Of a stretch of 64,000 bases of DNA, positions 24,023 through 37,797 are shown one piece after another; position 1 is the first letter of the stretch, and each line of letters starts with the position of its first letter. The stretch spans positions 19,013,738-19,077,737 of the forward strand of contig OY992833.1 of NCBI GenBank assembly GCA_963921425.1. The letters are read 5' to 3'. Source of the DNA: Dryas octopetala. Taxonomy: Eukaryota; Streptophyta; Magnoliopsida; Rosales; Rosaceae. Position numbers and translations under genes: made by a program. The notes below the pieces were generated by a model, which saw only the letters and a program-made list of their open reading frames with translations, was not told where the DNA came from and did no database searches.

Positions 24023-27000
24023 TTAATTAGGGAACTCTGATGAATTATGTCCACTTCTTGATGCTTGATAGCTTGGGTTCACTCTGTCTTGCCGGGGACT
24101 TGGACGATAGAATCCATTTCCCCTTGGTCTGTTATAGTCCTGGTCCCCTCCATCATGACCACCTCCCCTCCCAAAACCCCGAGAGCCAAAGCGACCCCTT
24201 GGTGCCTCCGATTGGTAGCTGCCCCTTCCTCTACCCCTTCCTGTTCACAACAATCCAATCAAGATAAATTACAACATATCTTTATGTAAAGCCAGAATGG
24301 CAGAGATTAACATAGCATGAGCTGGTTATACCATAACAATTTTATCATAAAATATCTATCACACTAAGGAGTCATACTGACAGGGTTCGACGAGAAATCA
24401 CCAGATTTTCTTTCGCTACATGTCTAGAATAAGGTAGCAGATGAATTCTAGTACTCGCATATTAAATACAAAGGCCATAGATTGTAGGATGAGACCACTA
24501 TGAACTAATCATAAAATTGCTACTCAAAATAACAGCACAATATCTCATGCAAGGGCCATCAAAATACAGAATTAGACATTTATGATGATATTTTGGAAGA
24601 TAGCTTGGCCAAGGACAATTATTATGATAGCTTGGCCGGAAGATAGCTTGGCCAATTCTTATGATATCAGTAGTTCAGTACTACATAAGAATATCCTTGA
24701 TTACATCACCAGATCCAACCCTCAAACCAAACATAACTAGGGAAGGCTTGATGTCCAACCAATCACAGTGAGCTCACCTGGGAGGCCACCATGGTTAACA
24801 CAAAATAGACAGCCCGGCAACGTTAAATGTTGCAATTTTTACGAAGGGAAATTGTTAAATGTTGAAATTTTTCAATGTACTCATTCAGACGGTAATAGTT
24901 AAATGAAGACATCTTATGATGAGAGAGAATATTAACAAAGAAAACATACTTCCCACTCGAGATGGGATGTTGCTGTTTGGTCTCCGCTCTTCAATGTAAA
25001 CTTGTCGTCCAGCAATCTGAACACTACCAGCCTACATAATAGAACAGAAAAACAAGAACAAAACAATAAAAGATTCAGTGGAGACATCGTCTTGTATTAC
25101 AATTAGATTGGTATCGTAAGGGAAGTCATGGTAGAATCTTATATCAAAATACAAATTTTGCAAACAGGTCTCGTTGTATTAATGTTTTCAAGAGCATATT
25201 TGGACCTTGACGGCATTCTGAACACCAGTGATATCTTCAAATTCAACAAACGCATAGCACACACCAACATCCTGCACAAAACATGAATAATTTTAGCTTA
25301 CAAAATTCAGACTGATATACAGCGAAACATTTCGAGAGGGATCTGAGGGAATAAAAGAACAAAAAAAAGCTAAAAACATGAACCTTGCGACTCCTAATGA
25401 CCACTCCTTCAGGCTGCTTAAGTTTTCCAAAATTCATGAATTCCTCCTCAACTTCAGAGGGAGACACAGTAGGTGGCAAGTTTCTTACATAAACAGACTT
25501 GATTTCGCCTAAAATCATTCATACAAAAAACAAATAAAAGATCATTAAATAAAACTGTTGAAGGCCATTAAACCAATGAGATGATTACTTAGAAAATAAA
25601 AAAAGAGAAATCAAAACAAAGAAACAACAAAATGTATGTTTTGACACAATTAAAAAAAGAATAATACTATCTCAAAGAACTCATCCCCTAGAGCTTAATG
25701 ATAACAAATGAAGGAAGCCAAAAAGCTCACCATCGTCTTCCAGGGCGGAAACCTCATCTGCTGTCTCTGCTACAGGCCTTTCAATAATATTTGACGATGC
25801 AAAGGGCTGCTGAGCAGAGGGATGTGAAAAGTGATTCCAATCTGAAGTCTGTGGTGCACTCTTGTTAACTGAATGCTGAGGAGCTACAGAAGGTGCAGGT
25901 TGTCCTTTAGCAACGCGTAACTTCCAAAAAGAATCAAGCAGACAAAATCAGTCACATATAATGGATATAACATTTCACACATACATATGTGTGAGCGTGA
26001 ACACAATTAGCTAGTTACAGGTTCAGTGCATACTATGGAAGCATAGGTCTGCTTTTGTGGCTCTCCAATAGGTTCCTCCACAGATGCAGGCAGGTGATCT
26101 TGTACAGTGTTCACTGTACTTTGAAGTGAGCCATTTGAATGTTCTGCAGCACTATCCTCCATGATATTCTCAGACTCAACAACTTGCTGCAACTGTTGCT
26201 CTGAAAAACCATAATGGTCAACTGGACCGTTTTCTTTGACATCAGGAGCCACGAAGTCTCTTGTCTGAACTTCTCCACCCAACAAATAATTAGCCACTGC
26301 AAAACATCAGTTTCATTTTTTAAATTACTAAATAAAAACACTATTTTTGGCATATGTTGAAATGATAACTTATCTAATTATCAAAACAAAAAAAGTTACT
26401 AAGAATTTCAAAAGACATTTTTACCCCAAAGTAGAAACCAGATCGTAATCATGCATGAACATGGTTTCAAGTAAAGTTACCAACCTACCATCATTACTTT
26501 ACTACACACAGAGTAGAAATCAATAAACAGAAGACTGCCATTGCTGATTACAGAATTGATTTTTGTTATCATACATAAATTCTTTCTTTTCAATGATCAA
26601 ATTCTTGTAAATAAATGGAAAAGGAATATATAATCAAACAAATTCATGGAACTTTGTTAGCAAATAATCATATCCTTTCTCCACCTCTCACTACAATAAG
26701 ACTTTAGAATACTGACAATGAAATTCCTAAATCAACGTAAATCATGATGAATTACAATACCTGGCTCAGGGATTGTAGTAGGAGCACTTAGTTTGGAGTC
26801 AAGATTGCTCTGGGCTAATATGACTGTTGGATGGTGATGAAATGGTTCCTCATCAATGAAGTGAAATATATCATTAAGTACAAAATAACCTTTCTCTTGT
26901 GGTGCAAGGAAAAAAGTTTGCACAAATTTCCTCCTGATAGCGAAATTTTGCATTTGCACAGAGCCTGAAACCATCACAAGAACACCTGCATTCCAAGACT

Positions 27001-28839
27001 CCAAGGAATGTGCTGTCTTGATTTCAACTCCAGTATAATTGAGTGACATAACAAGTGCATGGATTTGCTGTTGCATACACACAGAAAGGATAAAATTGAG
27101 TGCCAAGAAGACAACAAACTAATAGCTATGAATGCCACTAGTACATACCTTATGCAGAAAAAAAATAAGCTAGAATGGATATACAAACTATGCTGACAAG
27201 TGGGATCAGATTAATTACTTGTAACTAGGAAACCATGAATGAATTTTTCAAACAATAATCGTGTCAATGGGAGTGTTAGTGGAAAGAGAACGTGACTAAG
27301 CCTAATAGAACAACAATGCCTTAATTTAAACATAAAAACCCAGACCACTTATCAACGTGATTAAAAAGGAAGGTCATTTATCATCTAAAACAATTCATAC
27401 TGTAAAAAAATCTAAGAAGATAATATGATGGCTCAAAGGTCGAAGTGCTTTGACACCACACAACCACACAAATTTTAATTTTATTATGCTTGTGGTTCAA
27501 TGAAGACCTACAGCCTCCTAGGTCAACCCCAAAAAAAGAATGGAAGAAAAGAAAAGAAAGTGATAACAATATTTTGACTGGTCAGAATGTTTTAAGAGTT
27601 TGCGTCCATTCTGCCGTAGTAGTTAAACTTCTATAAATGACTTTTATTACTTGAGAGTAGTAGAACGTATCGTTAAAATATCCATCATATTTGATGGGAT
27701 AAATCCTCAAAAACCAACGAATACAATTTTTATACAATTAGAAACTGACAAATGAATAAAAATTAAACTTAATAGGGAACTCTCATAGAATATCTTACTG
27801 CAAAATACATGTAAAAATGTAGTATTATAGGAAAACAGACAAACTGGGAACAAACACCAATACACCATATATGTTATGTGAAAAAGCAATTATTAAAATA
27901 GATTACATCTTACTATATTAGCAGCCAAAAGGGAAAAAGGCAGAAAATATACACATTAACACATATATAGTCCGACAATTCTGATTTATTAGGCTATGCA
28001 AAAATGGACTTGACAAATGATCTTACCATGTAATATGAAAATTGTTTATAAGGTAAGAGAAACAATAAGAATTGCAGTGCAGCTTAGGGTGAGACTGGAA
28101 TCCAGTCACACTTACAGATACCCTTTGCCTCACTAAATGTCATGAACCAAAAAGGGGGAGAAAGAAGAAAAGAAAATGAGAACTCCAACGATCTAACTAA
28201 AAGATGCAATACAATGAGGTAAAGATTCCAACCATATAAGAAAAACGGAACAGTTCGCACAGTTAGGTACACAGGGTCACTCTCTGCAACTAGTAAAATC
28301 AGCTAAAATACACTGAACACAATTGTATATACTCAAAGAAATTCAGGAAATTATTCTACCGACCCAGTACATATAAGAATCTTAGGAAAACAAATAACAA
28401 TAATCAAACATACAAAGAATAAAAAACCCATGAACCCATTTAACAGCCTACTTCAAATACACATGCATAAAGCTTCATTCACCCAAATCAACTTCAAAAC
28501 ACATATAAAATCAAATATTTTCATTTTCATTTCTACAAAAAAAAAAAAAAAAAGTTCAAACTTTAACAATAATCATTTTTTTGGTCCGGTCACTTCAACA
28601 AGAACTCAAACATAATTATAAGAAAGAAAGAGAAGACAAAGAATACCAGCATTGCAGTCGCGGTCTCTCTGGTGTTGCCGTCAATACGAAGCATAGTGCT
28701 GGCGTCGGAGTAGAACTGGTGCACATAGTCTGGCCGTGACTGAAGCACTTGGTAGTACTGCCCCACAAAGTAAGTGCCAACCTAAATTACACAAACACAA
28801 CGGCGATTTCAGTCACAACGACAGAGAAAGAAGGGAGGG

Positions 28840-28870
<31 letters not shown>

Positions 28871-28916
28871 TAAGAACCTGAGTAGCAGTGACGGGAATGG
28901 GAAAGGGCGAGGCCAT
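24023..28916 (-). CDS. G3BP-like protein: NTF2 domain plus RRM, 474 aa, nine exons
   Basis: Exons, 5' to 3' on the minus strand: 28878-28916, 28647-28781, 26761-27067, 26034-26296, 25731-25920, 25384-25508, 25206-25271, 24950-25031, 24023-24240. Every junction is GT-AG and the frame stays open for 474 codons. An NTF2-like dimerisation domain covers about residues 9-125 (VGTYFVGQYYQVLQ; GVLVMVSGSVQ; FFLAPQEKGYFVLNDIF). A disordered Glu/Gln/Pro-rich stretch follows. An RRM lies at about 314-388 (KSVYVRNLPP as RNP2; VCYAFVEFED as RNP1), then an Arg/Gly-rich tail (RRGRGRGSYQ). This is the domain order of G3BP proteins, RNA-binding scaffolds of cytoplasmic stress granules; the plant role is inferred from the family. 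A 5' UTR intron is likely, with a donor near 29128. Confidence 0.93.
27068..28646 (-). other. Large second intron of the G3BP-like gene
   Basis: A 1.58-kb intron that splits the NTF2 domain. It is AT-rich; I see no gene, clear TIR pair or RNA gene within it. Confidence 0.7.
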
Positions 28917-29120
28917 ATTCGAAACCTCTAAAACCCTAAAAATGACACTAAATCAAAAACCCTAGATCTGCAAACGCCCCCTCAAATCTGCTCCAAAACC
29001 CAAAAGATAAGATTATACAGAAATGGTATACTAAAACACAGATATATACATACAAAGAGAGAGAGAGGGATCTGAGAAAAGGTGAAGGCTGTAGTGTTAG
29101 AGAGAGAGAGAGAGAGAGAC
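28845..29120. repeat. Two (GA)n microsatellites around the G3BP-like 5' region
   Basis: (GA)n tracts lie at about 28847-28870, in intron 1 just after its donor, and at 29099-29119 in the presumed 5' UTR intron. CT/GA repeats near transcription starts are common in plants and may affect expression, but this is not shown here. Confidence 0.75.
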
Positions 29121-29249
29121 GAAGACCTTGAGATAGATTTGGGGGAGAGGATCGACCACTGGTTTTGGTTTTGTTTTGGTTTATGCTGCTGCTGTTTGCG
29201 GCTTTTTGTTCGTAGCAGTCACCACAGAAATGGGTAACACTCACTCCAC

Positions 29250-29950
29250 GCGGCGCACTTTAATATGGAATTGCATCAAAATTCAAAAGGACCTTTTTTC
29301 CCCTGCACTGCTCCTTGCTAATTTGCGCTTATGGTATTGCTTTGCCCTTTTAATAGGAAAAAGAAAAAACAAATTATTTTCCTTTTTTTAAAAAAGGAAA
29401 ATTCTTTGGAAAGTGCTACAAAAATGAACAGGTTGATTTTTATTGTATGGGTTTAGGTTAAATTGTTAGCAAGTTGTAAATTAGAATTGTTGATTTAATT
29501 TTAAAAAATGATGCTTTAATGAGTCTGTAATAAAAATTCTTTTTTTATTTTTTTCATAAAAATATTAAAATTGACACCTCAAACATACAAACTATTGCGA
29601 ACTAAGAGATTAGATATACATGTATTCATTCCTTGAATAGCATAATAATATCGTCCCCCGAAAGACATGGTGAAGTTGAACATGATTGATATGAGACATT
29701 TGATATCCCTAATAATATTAGGAAGCTATGACATTAATTTGATCAATAATATAATGCTTATTAATTTGGAACTCTAGGAAAGAATCATTTAACAATTTAA
29801 AGGATAAATTATTTTGACATTTATGGTTTATATGAATATTTTTGGGAAGATCCATTAATTGAATTTCTCATAATTGTGCACACTTGAAATGTGTGTGAGT
29901 GTGAGTGTGCGCGCCAAATTTTCTCTTATAAGATTTATAGAATGACAATT
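29250..29950. other. Intergenic, upstream of the G3BP-like gene
   Basis: Presumed promoter and spacer. AT-rich; no open frame with recognisable similarity was seen. Confidence 0.4.
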
Positions 29951-29956
29951 TAGGAG

Positions 29957-30315
29957 GGGTGTAATGTATATAGATTTATAAAGACTTTTGTAGACTTTTT
30001 TTTAAGTGATTGATTTTTACATAATTTACAAATTTTCACAGAGTTCTAATAAGTTCTACAGAGTTTATAGAAATTCTTAAAAATTTGTAGGAAAGAAGTC
30101 AAATTTATAATAACTTTGAAATACACATAAAAGTCTTTAAAAGTCTTTAAAAGTCTTAATTAAATACCACATGACTTTTATAAACTCCTTAAATTTCTTA
30201 CTTGAATACACATAAACTTTTACATACTTTTTTAAAGTCTTTAAAAGTCTTAATTGAATATCATATTACTTTTAAACTCTACAAAAGTCTTTTAAAATCC
30301 ATATACAATACACCC
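29957..30315. mobile_element. MITE with long subterminal inverted repeat
   Basis: The left arm (GGGTGTAATGTATATAGATT, then AAAGACTTTTGTAGA) is the inverse of the right arm (TCTACAAAAGTCTTTTAAAA, then CATATACAATACACCC). The interior repeats AAAGTCTTTAAAAGTCTTAAT several times. It is about 360 bp and non-coding. The TSD is not clear, so the superfamily is left open. Confidence 0.65.
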
Positions 30316-31094
30316 GACTTAATAATGTTATAATCTCATTAGAACAAATCTATATAATTGATTAGATTGATTCTTAACTAGATGTGTCATTCATATTCAT
30401 AATCTGACTAGAGAACGTTACCTTGTATATATATAAATTTAGTGACAATCTAATAATGACCTAAGTTGAAGGATCAATTTAAATTAAAGGCATGTGTGTG
30501 CCCTACAAGTGATCTCTTGATATAAACTATGCATTTTTAGGTCCCTTTTAAAAATAATCTCAGCAAAAAGAAATCAATAAATTGAATATAATTATCTAAA
30601 TGTAATAGATGAAGACAATTTTATCTATAACACTATAATGAAGATGTGGTGAGTAGAGATTCAAACTTGACCTCTCCCAAGATTGAGAAGATAAATATCA
30701 TTAGCTAGTTGGTGATTTTGGTGAGTAATACAATTACTAAATATGCTACAAATAACTCTACTTTTCTTTTTTTTTTATAGGATACTTTACTCTTTTATAA
30801 AAGGCAAAGCATGACATTGACTTGATGACTACAAAAAACTTGTTAGTATTAATTAGCAAATCAACTAGGGAGAGGAGTAAATTAAACCACCATCACCACT
30901 GGGAAAGACGATCATTTTCGCCAGGTATTAATTCCCACTCTGAAGCTGCTGAATGAAAAATGAGTTACAGACTGCAACAACAAATGAAAGGGGAGTCCCA
31001 ATTAAGTAACTTTTATGTGATTGCATGCATGTGATCATATAATCTCAGCTAACATGTTCCAATTAACCCTTTTCCAAATTTACAAAACTAAAAC
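30316..31094. other. Intergenic, 3' of the chloroplast RNP gene
   Basis: No gene seen. The last ~200 bp probably include the 3' UTR of the minus-strand RNP gene. Confidence 0.4.
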
Positions 31095-34000
31095 TTATGA
31101 GCGTTTTCCTTCAGCCAAGCTTACACGCAGTGCTCTTCCTTCTAGTTCCTGAGAAAGCCAAGAAAACAAAAGCAAGCAATGGTCAGGTACTTGCCCAAAA
31201 CTTGGATGCATACATAGACAGAAATGTTCTCTCGCTAAACTGTGAATTTGAATTATTGATTCGGTTGATTTCTGACCAAATGTGCGGTCCAGATTCACAA
31301 TATGATAACATAACATTATTGCGCTGCCAAATTGTTGGCGAAAAAAGTATTTGATAGGTCTAAGAATGTGAGGAGATATATTGGACTAAAGAGTACCGCT
31401 CCATTGAGAGATTGTAAGGCAGTTTCCATCTCTGCTTTTGTTGAGTAGCACACAAATCCATAGCCACGGGACCTTCCTGTCTCCCCATCGTATAGAACCC
31501 TGGCACCAACCACACTTCCATATTCTTGAAAAGCTTTTGTCAAGCTTTCAGATGTGACTGACCATGATAGATTCCCAACAAAAAGCTTGTACTCAGTCTC
31601 AGGATATAGAGGCTCTTTCGGTTTGGGTTTGTCCGAAAAGTTCACCCTCAAGGTTCGACCCATGAACTCCTGAAACATTATTGGAATGCTATTAGCAATA
31701 AGGTTTGCGAAATGCTGTACATACCACATTTCGGATCATATTTCTCATATGGATGGATCCAAGTGAGACTCATTTATATAAATGAAACGTATTATTGTGA
31801 GAGATGTTATTAGTAATGTGGTACGTAAATAGGATACAAATAGTTTCAATTAAAAGACATTATGTCAGCATGAATGTTCCATGGAAAAAAGAAAGAAGTT
31901 TTCTTTGTCTAAAGATAGATTCTTGAAATTCCAAAGAGAGAGTCTTACACGTCCATCAAGGTTTTCAATGACAGCATTGCAATCTTCAACACTACTCATT
32001 GTCACAAATGCAAATCCTCTGCTTCTTCCAGTGTCCTTATGATACAGAACCTATGTAGGATCATCAATTGTGTTGATAAGAAACAGAGAAAAAGGTGCAG
32101 TCAATATGATGAAAGGCATCAGTAACAGATAACTAGCACTAGCAGAATTGAAATTTTCACCAAAAGAAGGTAAAAACAGTACATGTTGAGAAACAAACAT
32201 AAGTAACAACAATAAAATTTGGACCGCCAATAGATTTTGACATCTGGTTACACTAACAACTTTTTGAACTACTCAAATATAATATAAACGCTGGCTTGGA
32301 AAGAAATTCACATTCTCATGAATACTCTTGTTCTATTTGTGATTATAGCTTGCTCAAATGGCTGTTTGTTAAGCAATCAAGATTCCTTTCCATACTTAGT
32401 TTGGTCCTGATGAGGCTAATGAACAGGATTAAACAAGCTTGAGACCAAAGTAAGTTCAAGACTGGAGCTTGGTCCTGATTAAACTAGTGAGTGCATGGAA
32501 TTGCAGGATTTGATATATAGAAAGCTAATTAGTTCAAGATATAACCAATAGCTAGTGGGTTCTTCCAACTCATTGAAGCAAATTTAATGTATATATATAA
32601 CACCCCATTGCCATGCAAATGCACTAAAATCAGCCTCATCTTTACCTAGTGTACTAACTATAAATCAATTGGAAAATATGGAGTATGTTCCACAATTCCA
32701 ATTCATACTTGTAACATCAAATGTACTAAGAGGATGAAGGCAAGATGGAGCTAGGAGTAGGATTTGGGAAGAGGAATTTCCTCATTTTCATACAACATGC
32801 GAATGATAATTCTAAAAGCTTAAACTATAGAGATGCCTATTGTTATATTGTTAAATCGTTATTGTCAGACTATGAATCTTAACTATATATTTCAACAACA
32901 ATTCACATTTGTGTAATCGTTACTTATCAAAGAGTTTACATTGGTGTAAATATCACTAAGTTACAATATTAACAGGACCTATTGTAAAAACAAAACATGA
33001 TCAGAGGCTTTTAGATAAAGGAAATTTTGGTCGAGACCTATTAGTAAATACCTCAAATTTAAATTTGTTGGAACCTAAGAAATGTATGGTTTGTGAAGTT
33101 GGTGTTGGTGTTGGTCAATGTATGATAGGGGCACGTGAATATTTTGTATGAGGATATTCATTAATATTTTGTTTGTTGTACATATAAATTGCGCTCTAAC
33201 TGTTGCGATAGTTTCATTTAGCTCTCATATTTTCTAAGTAGTTAAATTGAAAATAATTGGCTATATGCATATTTGTTTTGATTGTTATTACTGATTTGTG
33301 CATCTAATGTGTGGCAAATTTTAGGTTAGGGTTGAGCCAACTCCTGTTGACATAAGTGAGATAAGCTAAATGCACGAGGAGTTGGCTTATCTTACTCATG
33401 CCAGCAGGGTTGGTTCAATCCAAGCCTGAAATTGGATGATCCATAAGAGGTGTAAAGAGAGAAATTTTTATTTCATAATAGTTCGATTAATGTATTTGTA
33501 AATGATTGTTAGTGTTGAATAAACTAATTTTTTATAGCATACTTTCCAAAGAATTCGCATGTGGATTTTGGTGGAATATAGAGTTCTCTAGAAGAAAAAT
33601 TGATGGTAAACTTGAATAGAACAAATGCTTGGAATTTTCTATCAAATTAATTGTGGATGGTCTATAGTAAATATCCGTATTCAAGATTATGCATAGAGAT
33701 CTATCATGTGTTAATGTCTTTTATATATGACAATAAAGGAAACATTGAGGATTTTGGACTTGGGACTTGGTGAGTAGAATGCTATATGAAAATAAGTTAA
33801 ATAATTAATATTAATTGTGAGTAAACTAATTAGTTGTTAATTTAGAGGGATTTTTCTCTCTAATATTGGGAGATGTCCCAAGTTCGAATTAGATCAAAAT
33901 ATTAGTTTCATAGACTGTGGCAAAATGTTGTTTCAGTATAAATATTACTAGCAGCACCCACCATAGCCCCTCCTAATTAAACTTATTAATTACAAGGAAA

Positions 34001-34519
34001 ACAGAGCTTTCTACTAACCTCAATCAGCTCAGGACTTCCATAGTCCTGAATGATCCCAGCAAGCTGTGCACTGTCCACACTGTAAGGAAGGTTCCCAAAG
34101 TAAAGCTTTGTGTTCACAGCAACAGCCTCATCTCCTTCACCTGAAATCACTTGAGAAATTACTTGTTGTGGCTCTCCTAATTCATCACCAGTGGACACTA
34201 CTTCTTCTTCTTCCTTCTCTTCCTCCTCCGCCAACACCGCCGCCTCCTCAACCTCTTCAGTCACCGCCACCACCTCTTCTTGAGCAACAGAGGTGCCTAT
34301 CCTCACCACCCTCCACTTGTTTGAGCCAGCATTGATGGGAGGGAGGACTGGTTCTATGCCATGAGAGTGTGATAGTGATGTGGGTGATGATAGCATGCGG
34401 CTTGTTGGTGACATTTTGAGGTGGAGGTCAGGGGTCAAATGGGTGGAGCTCATGCATTTCAGGGTGTAGATGGAGGGTGAGAAAGAGGAGCTAATGGCTG
34501 CAGCTGCAGTGGCAGCCAT
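31095..34519 (-). CDS. Chloroplast ribonucleoprotein with two RRMs, 309 aa, four exons
   Basis: Exons, 5' to 3': 34019-34519, 31949-32050, 31397-31669, 31095-31148, all joined in phase 0 at GT-AG sites. Residues 1-65 are Ser/Ala/Thr-rich and poor in acids, as in a plastid transit peptide. Residues about 75-130 are strongly acidic (EEEEKEEEE), a feature of cpRNPs. RRM1 (about 137-212) has LYFGNL and RGFAFV; RRM2 (about 229-305) has LFVGNL and RGYGFV. cpRNPs bind chloroplast transcripts and affect their stability, editing and processing. Length and RRM2 sequence are close to the 28-33 kDa plant RNPs, but I do not assign a specific orthologue. The first intron, inside RRM1, is about 1.97 kb. Confidence 0.9.
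32051..34018 (-). other. Large first intron of the chloroplast RNP gene
   Basis: 1.97 kb of AT-rich DNA with no supported gene. It contains a local hairpin: AGCCAACTCCT (near 33336) and AGGAGTTGGCT (near 33379) are exact inverted copies, flanked by further partial pairing (AGTGAGATAAG / CTTATCTTACT). Confidence 0.6.
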
Positions 34520-34849
34520 GGTGGGCAGAGCAATGCTAGCTCTGGCTGTGAGTGAGGCAGAGGAGATGGTGGTTGATTGTGGTGGTTTCTACAGTTGTTG
34601 AAAGAGGGTGTGATCGATGAGGTAGATGTGATGTGAGTGAGTAAAAGCTGATGTGGGCAGATTGTGTAATGTAATCTAATCTGATGTGGGCAGATTGTGT
34701 CCAGTGAGAGTGGAATAGATATTTGGGGGGGATAAGGTTCAATGTGGATCAGACTTTTCCAGAGTTCTAGTTTACTCTTTTCTCGGCCCTGGGTGGCATT
34801 GTGTGCGCGTGGAAGGACTCTTCATCTACTTTTTACATTTCTGAATAAC

Positions 34850-34989
34850 TTAGGTGGGACAGTCATACCATCTTATTATACTGAGCTCATGAAATCAATC
34901 ACTCGAATTAATAATTTTTAATTTTTAATATACATAAGATATTAGAAATCAACGTCAACATAATAACGGAGTAGAGTTGTCCCACCTAA
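34850..34989. mobile_element. Small MITE-like inverted-repeat element
   Basis: TTAGGTGGGACA (34850-34861) is exactly inverted at 34978-34989 (TGTCCCACCTAA), about 140 bp end to end, AT-rich and non-coding, in the upstream region of the chloroplast RNP gene. The TSD is not resolved. Confidence 0.5.
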
Positions 34990-35598
34990 ATTTTTTTCCT
35001 AATCTTCACCTATTTTTAGGGTCATGGACAACTTGACCCAAAGTTATGAGCATGGATCTTATTATTTTGACCATGAGTTAGCTTAAGCTCGGCCCGCATT
35101 ATTGAAATCAAGTGCTAGTTACCTTATTTTTAGGTAATTCGTTTGTTTTATAACCAAAAAAGTCTTTGTTTTAAGTGACATAAGTATGCAATTATTTAGT
35201 AGCTCAGTTGAAAGAATTGTAAAATTACTCATAATGTACGTAAGTTCAATCTCCCTTCCTCTAAAAAAAAAAAAAAAAAAAAAAAAAGTGGCATAAGTAT
35301 GGTACGGGAACCTAAGAGCTCTAAGGCCATGTTTGTTTCACCTTCCAAACAGGGACTGGCTTAGTTAAAACTTTAAACCCATGTTTAGTGAGCTTAGGAT
35401 TAGAAAAAATGAGGCTTAGTGAATCCTCCCCAACTTAAATCAGCCTTCTTAGGTGGGCTTAATGAAACCCGTGAAAATCAGCCTTCTTAGCTAAGAACCT
35501 CCTTAGCTGGGTCTACCTAAGACCAAAACACACTTCATCAATTTCATATCGAGAACAAATTGAAGGAGAAAGTGGGCAGCGGCGACTTCATCACTGTG

Positions 35599-35706
35599 GG
35601 CAGCGGCGACCGACGAGAAGAACTAGGCAGCGGCGACCGGCGAGAAGAACTGGGCAGCGGCGACCGAGGAGAAGAACTGGGCAGCGGCGACCAGCGAGAA
35701 TAACTG
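35599..35706. repeat. 27-bp tandem repeat, four units
   Basis: Four consecutive units starting GGCAGCGGCGACC and ending GAAGAACT(A/G), with a few substitutions. They lie in the 5' part of the Harbinger element and encode, antisense, a repetitive Ser/Pro/Arg string that is not a real gene. Confidence 0.85.
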
Positions 35707-37275
35707 GGCAGAAGCGACTGGTAATTTGGCTCTTTCATCTTCTACAGCAACCCAACCCATTTCTTCTACCTGCAGCAACAACAGAGAGTGAGTTCTCTTC
35801 AAAATTCCTCTCTAGATCTAGGGTTTTTTTTTTTTTTTTTTCGTCAAATCTACTTATCTACCTTGATTTCTCTTTTGACTGATTGTTTTTCCGAGAATTT
35901 GAATATGGGTGTGGTCTGGGTTTAAACTTCATTAGAGCTTTTGGTTCCAAGGTCGGCTCTCTCACTCTGGCCCTTCCCTTTCTAATTTTGGTTGTTGTTG
36001 TTGTTCTTTTTGTTTTTGGTGGTTTTAGTGGAATTCTGGAGTTGGGTTTTCATGGGAACCTGTTGAAATATTGAATTATGTAAGCCCATGATCTTAATTC
36101 TTATGGTTGGTGATGAGAAAGTTTAGGAAATAATATGTTATATGTTCATGTTTTTGTTTTTGAAGATTTGTTTTTGCTGTGTTTGGTTGTTGAGATAAGG
36201 TGGAAAACAAAGGGACTTAAGTTTCTGCTAGACTTATGATTTAAGTTTTATAAGTTTTTGTTTTCTTTATCATATTGAAAGCTCACCTTAGCTGACTGGT
36301 TGAATTGAATTGAATGGTCAATAGTGATTCTTGTTTGCTTGATGCCTGATGGTGAAAGCACTGAAAGGTCCGGTACTTTGGTTTGAACTTTTCTTTTCCT
36401 ATTATTTTTTTATTCTTTTGCTATGCTGGATCAGTGATTAAAGTCTAAAACAAAGCTCTAATGAAGTTGTGGATATGGGTGAGAATATGAATATGAATAT
36501 TGAAATGAACTAAGATTCTGTATAATCATGATTATAGCTAATGAAATTCTATTTAGATTTGAATCCTCTTATTTTGGTAAGGAAAGATGGTTATGTAATA
36601 GTTGTGTTGAAATCATCTTAGAGTAAGGGGAGATCGCATATGAGGGGCTTTGTCTTTATCCGTTACTAGTTTTACAGCTGACAAATGTTCATAAGCAAGT
36701 GTTACTTTGGTATGTATGGACTGTTGCTTTGCTGAGCTTTAATTGGTTTGCTGCTGATGTCTTTTTCCCAATCTATTGGCACACTGCATTACTGATAATA
36801 GTTTGATGCTTACAAAATATATAATTCATTTTTGAAATGTGGTGGTAATCTGATTAGCCTATCAAATTTATAACATTATGAGAAAGCTATAGCATTTTAA
36901 TTATCTATTTATTTTTGGGTTTGGCGATTGGGGGATAGGTGGAAAACCACTTGGGCCAAGCATTTGATGATGTGAGGTTAGGTCATTTCAGAGATTGGAT
37001 AAGCATGTAGTGGCTTCCTAACTGTGTTTATTTGTCAATGGAAGGGTTGTGCTGGGTAAAAAAAATATAAAAGAGTTTCCATAGTGAAAAATTGTGTACT
37101 TGAAACAGGCAGCTTCTGAATTGTATTGAGGCTTAAATCCCTCCTTGTTTGTATCACTACCAAGGGCCTTTTCTTCTCTTTCTGGAACATGGGACTTCAC
37201 TGAAATGACTGAAAATTGAGCACTCAAAGATAAATTTGTTTGGGTAAGTAATAGAGGCTGAAATGGTGGCAGAGG

Positions 37276-37382
37276 GACTCTGTTTTCTGAAGTTGAAGTC
37301 ATTATTCTAACCATGGTTGAATGACTCTGTTTTCTGAAGTTGAAGTCATTATTCTAACCATGGTTGAATGACTCTGTTTTCT
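37276..37382. repeat. 47-bp tandem duplication
   Basis: The unit beginning GACTCTGTTTTCTGAAG and ending GGTTGAAT is present twice in full (37276, 37323), with a partial third from 37370. The full copies look identical, so the duplication is recent. Located inside the Harbinger element, upstream of the transposase fragment. Confidence 0.9.
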
Positions 37383-37797
37383 GACTATTTTGGCTTGGGA
37401 CATTATGATAGAATTGGTTTCTTGTTCAGGCTAGATATGCTCTGTTCTGTTTGGGAATATTTGCTGGTTATTGTAGTGTGCCTTCTTGTTAATGCATTCA
37501 TTTTCTAGTTTTCCTGCTACTGGTGTTAATGTTATTAATGGAATGCTGAAGGTTACCTATATATGACAAGATTGCTTAGTGTGAGATAGCTTCTTTTTTT
37601 TTAGTAGTCATGTGGCTTTAGTTTAGAGCGAGTTGCATGTTATGGCAGTGAGTTTTTAGTTCTTTCATGAATTATATCTAATATTAAGTTATCATTACCA
37701 TTATCATCATGCACAATAGTTCTTTCATTACGCTTAACAAAATTCTTTCTTTTTTATCTTAACTAAATCATCTTTGTTTGTATGTAAATTTTTAGAT

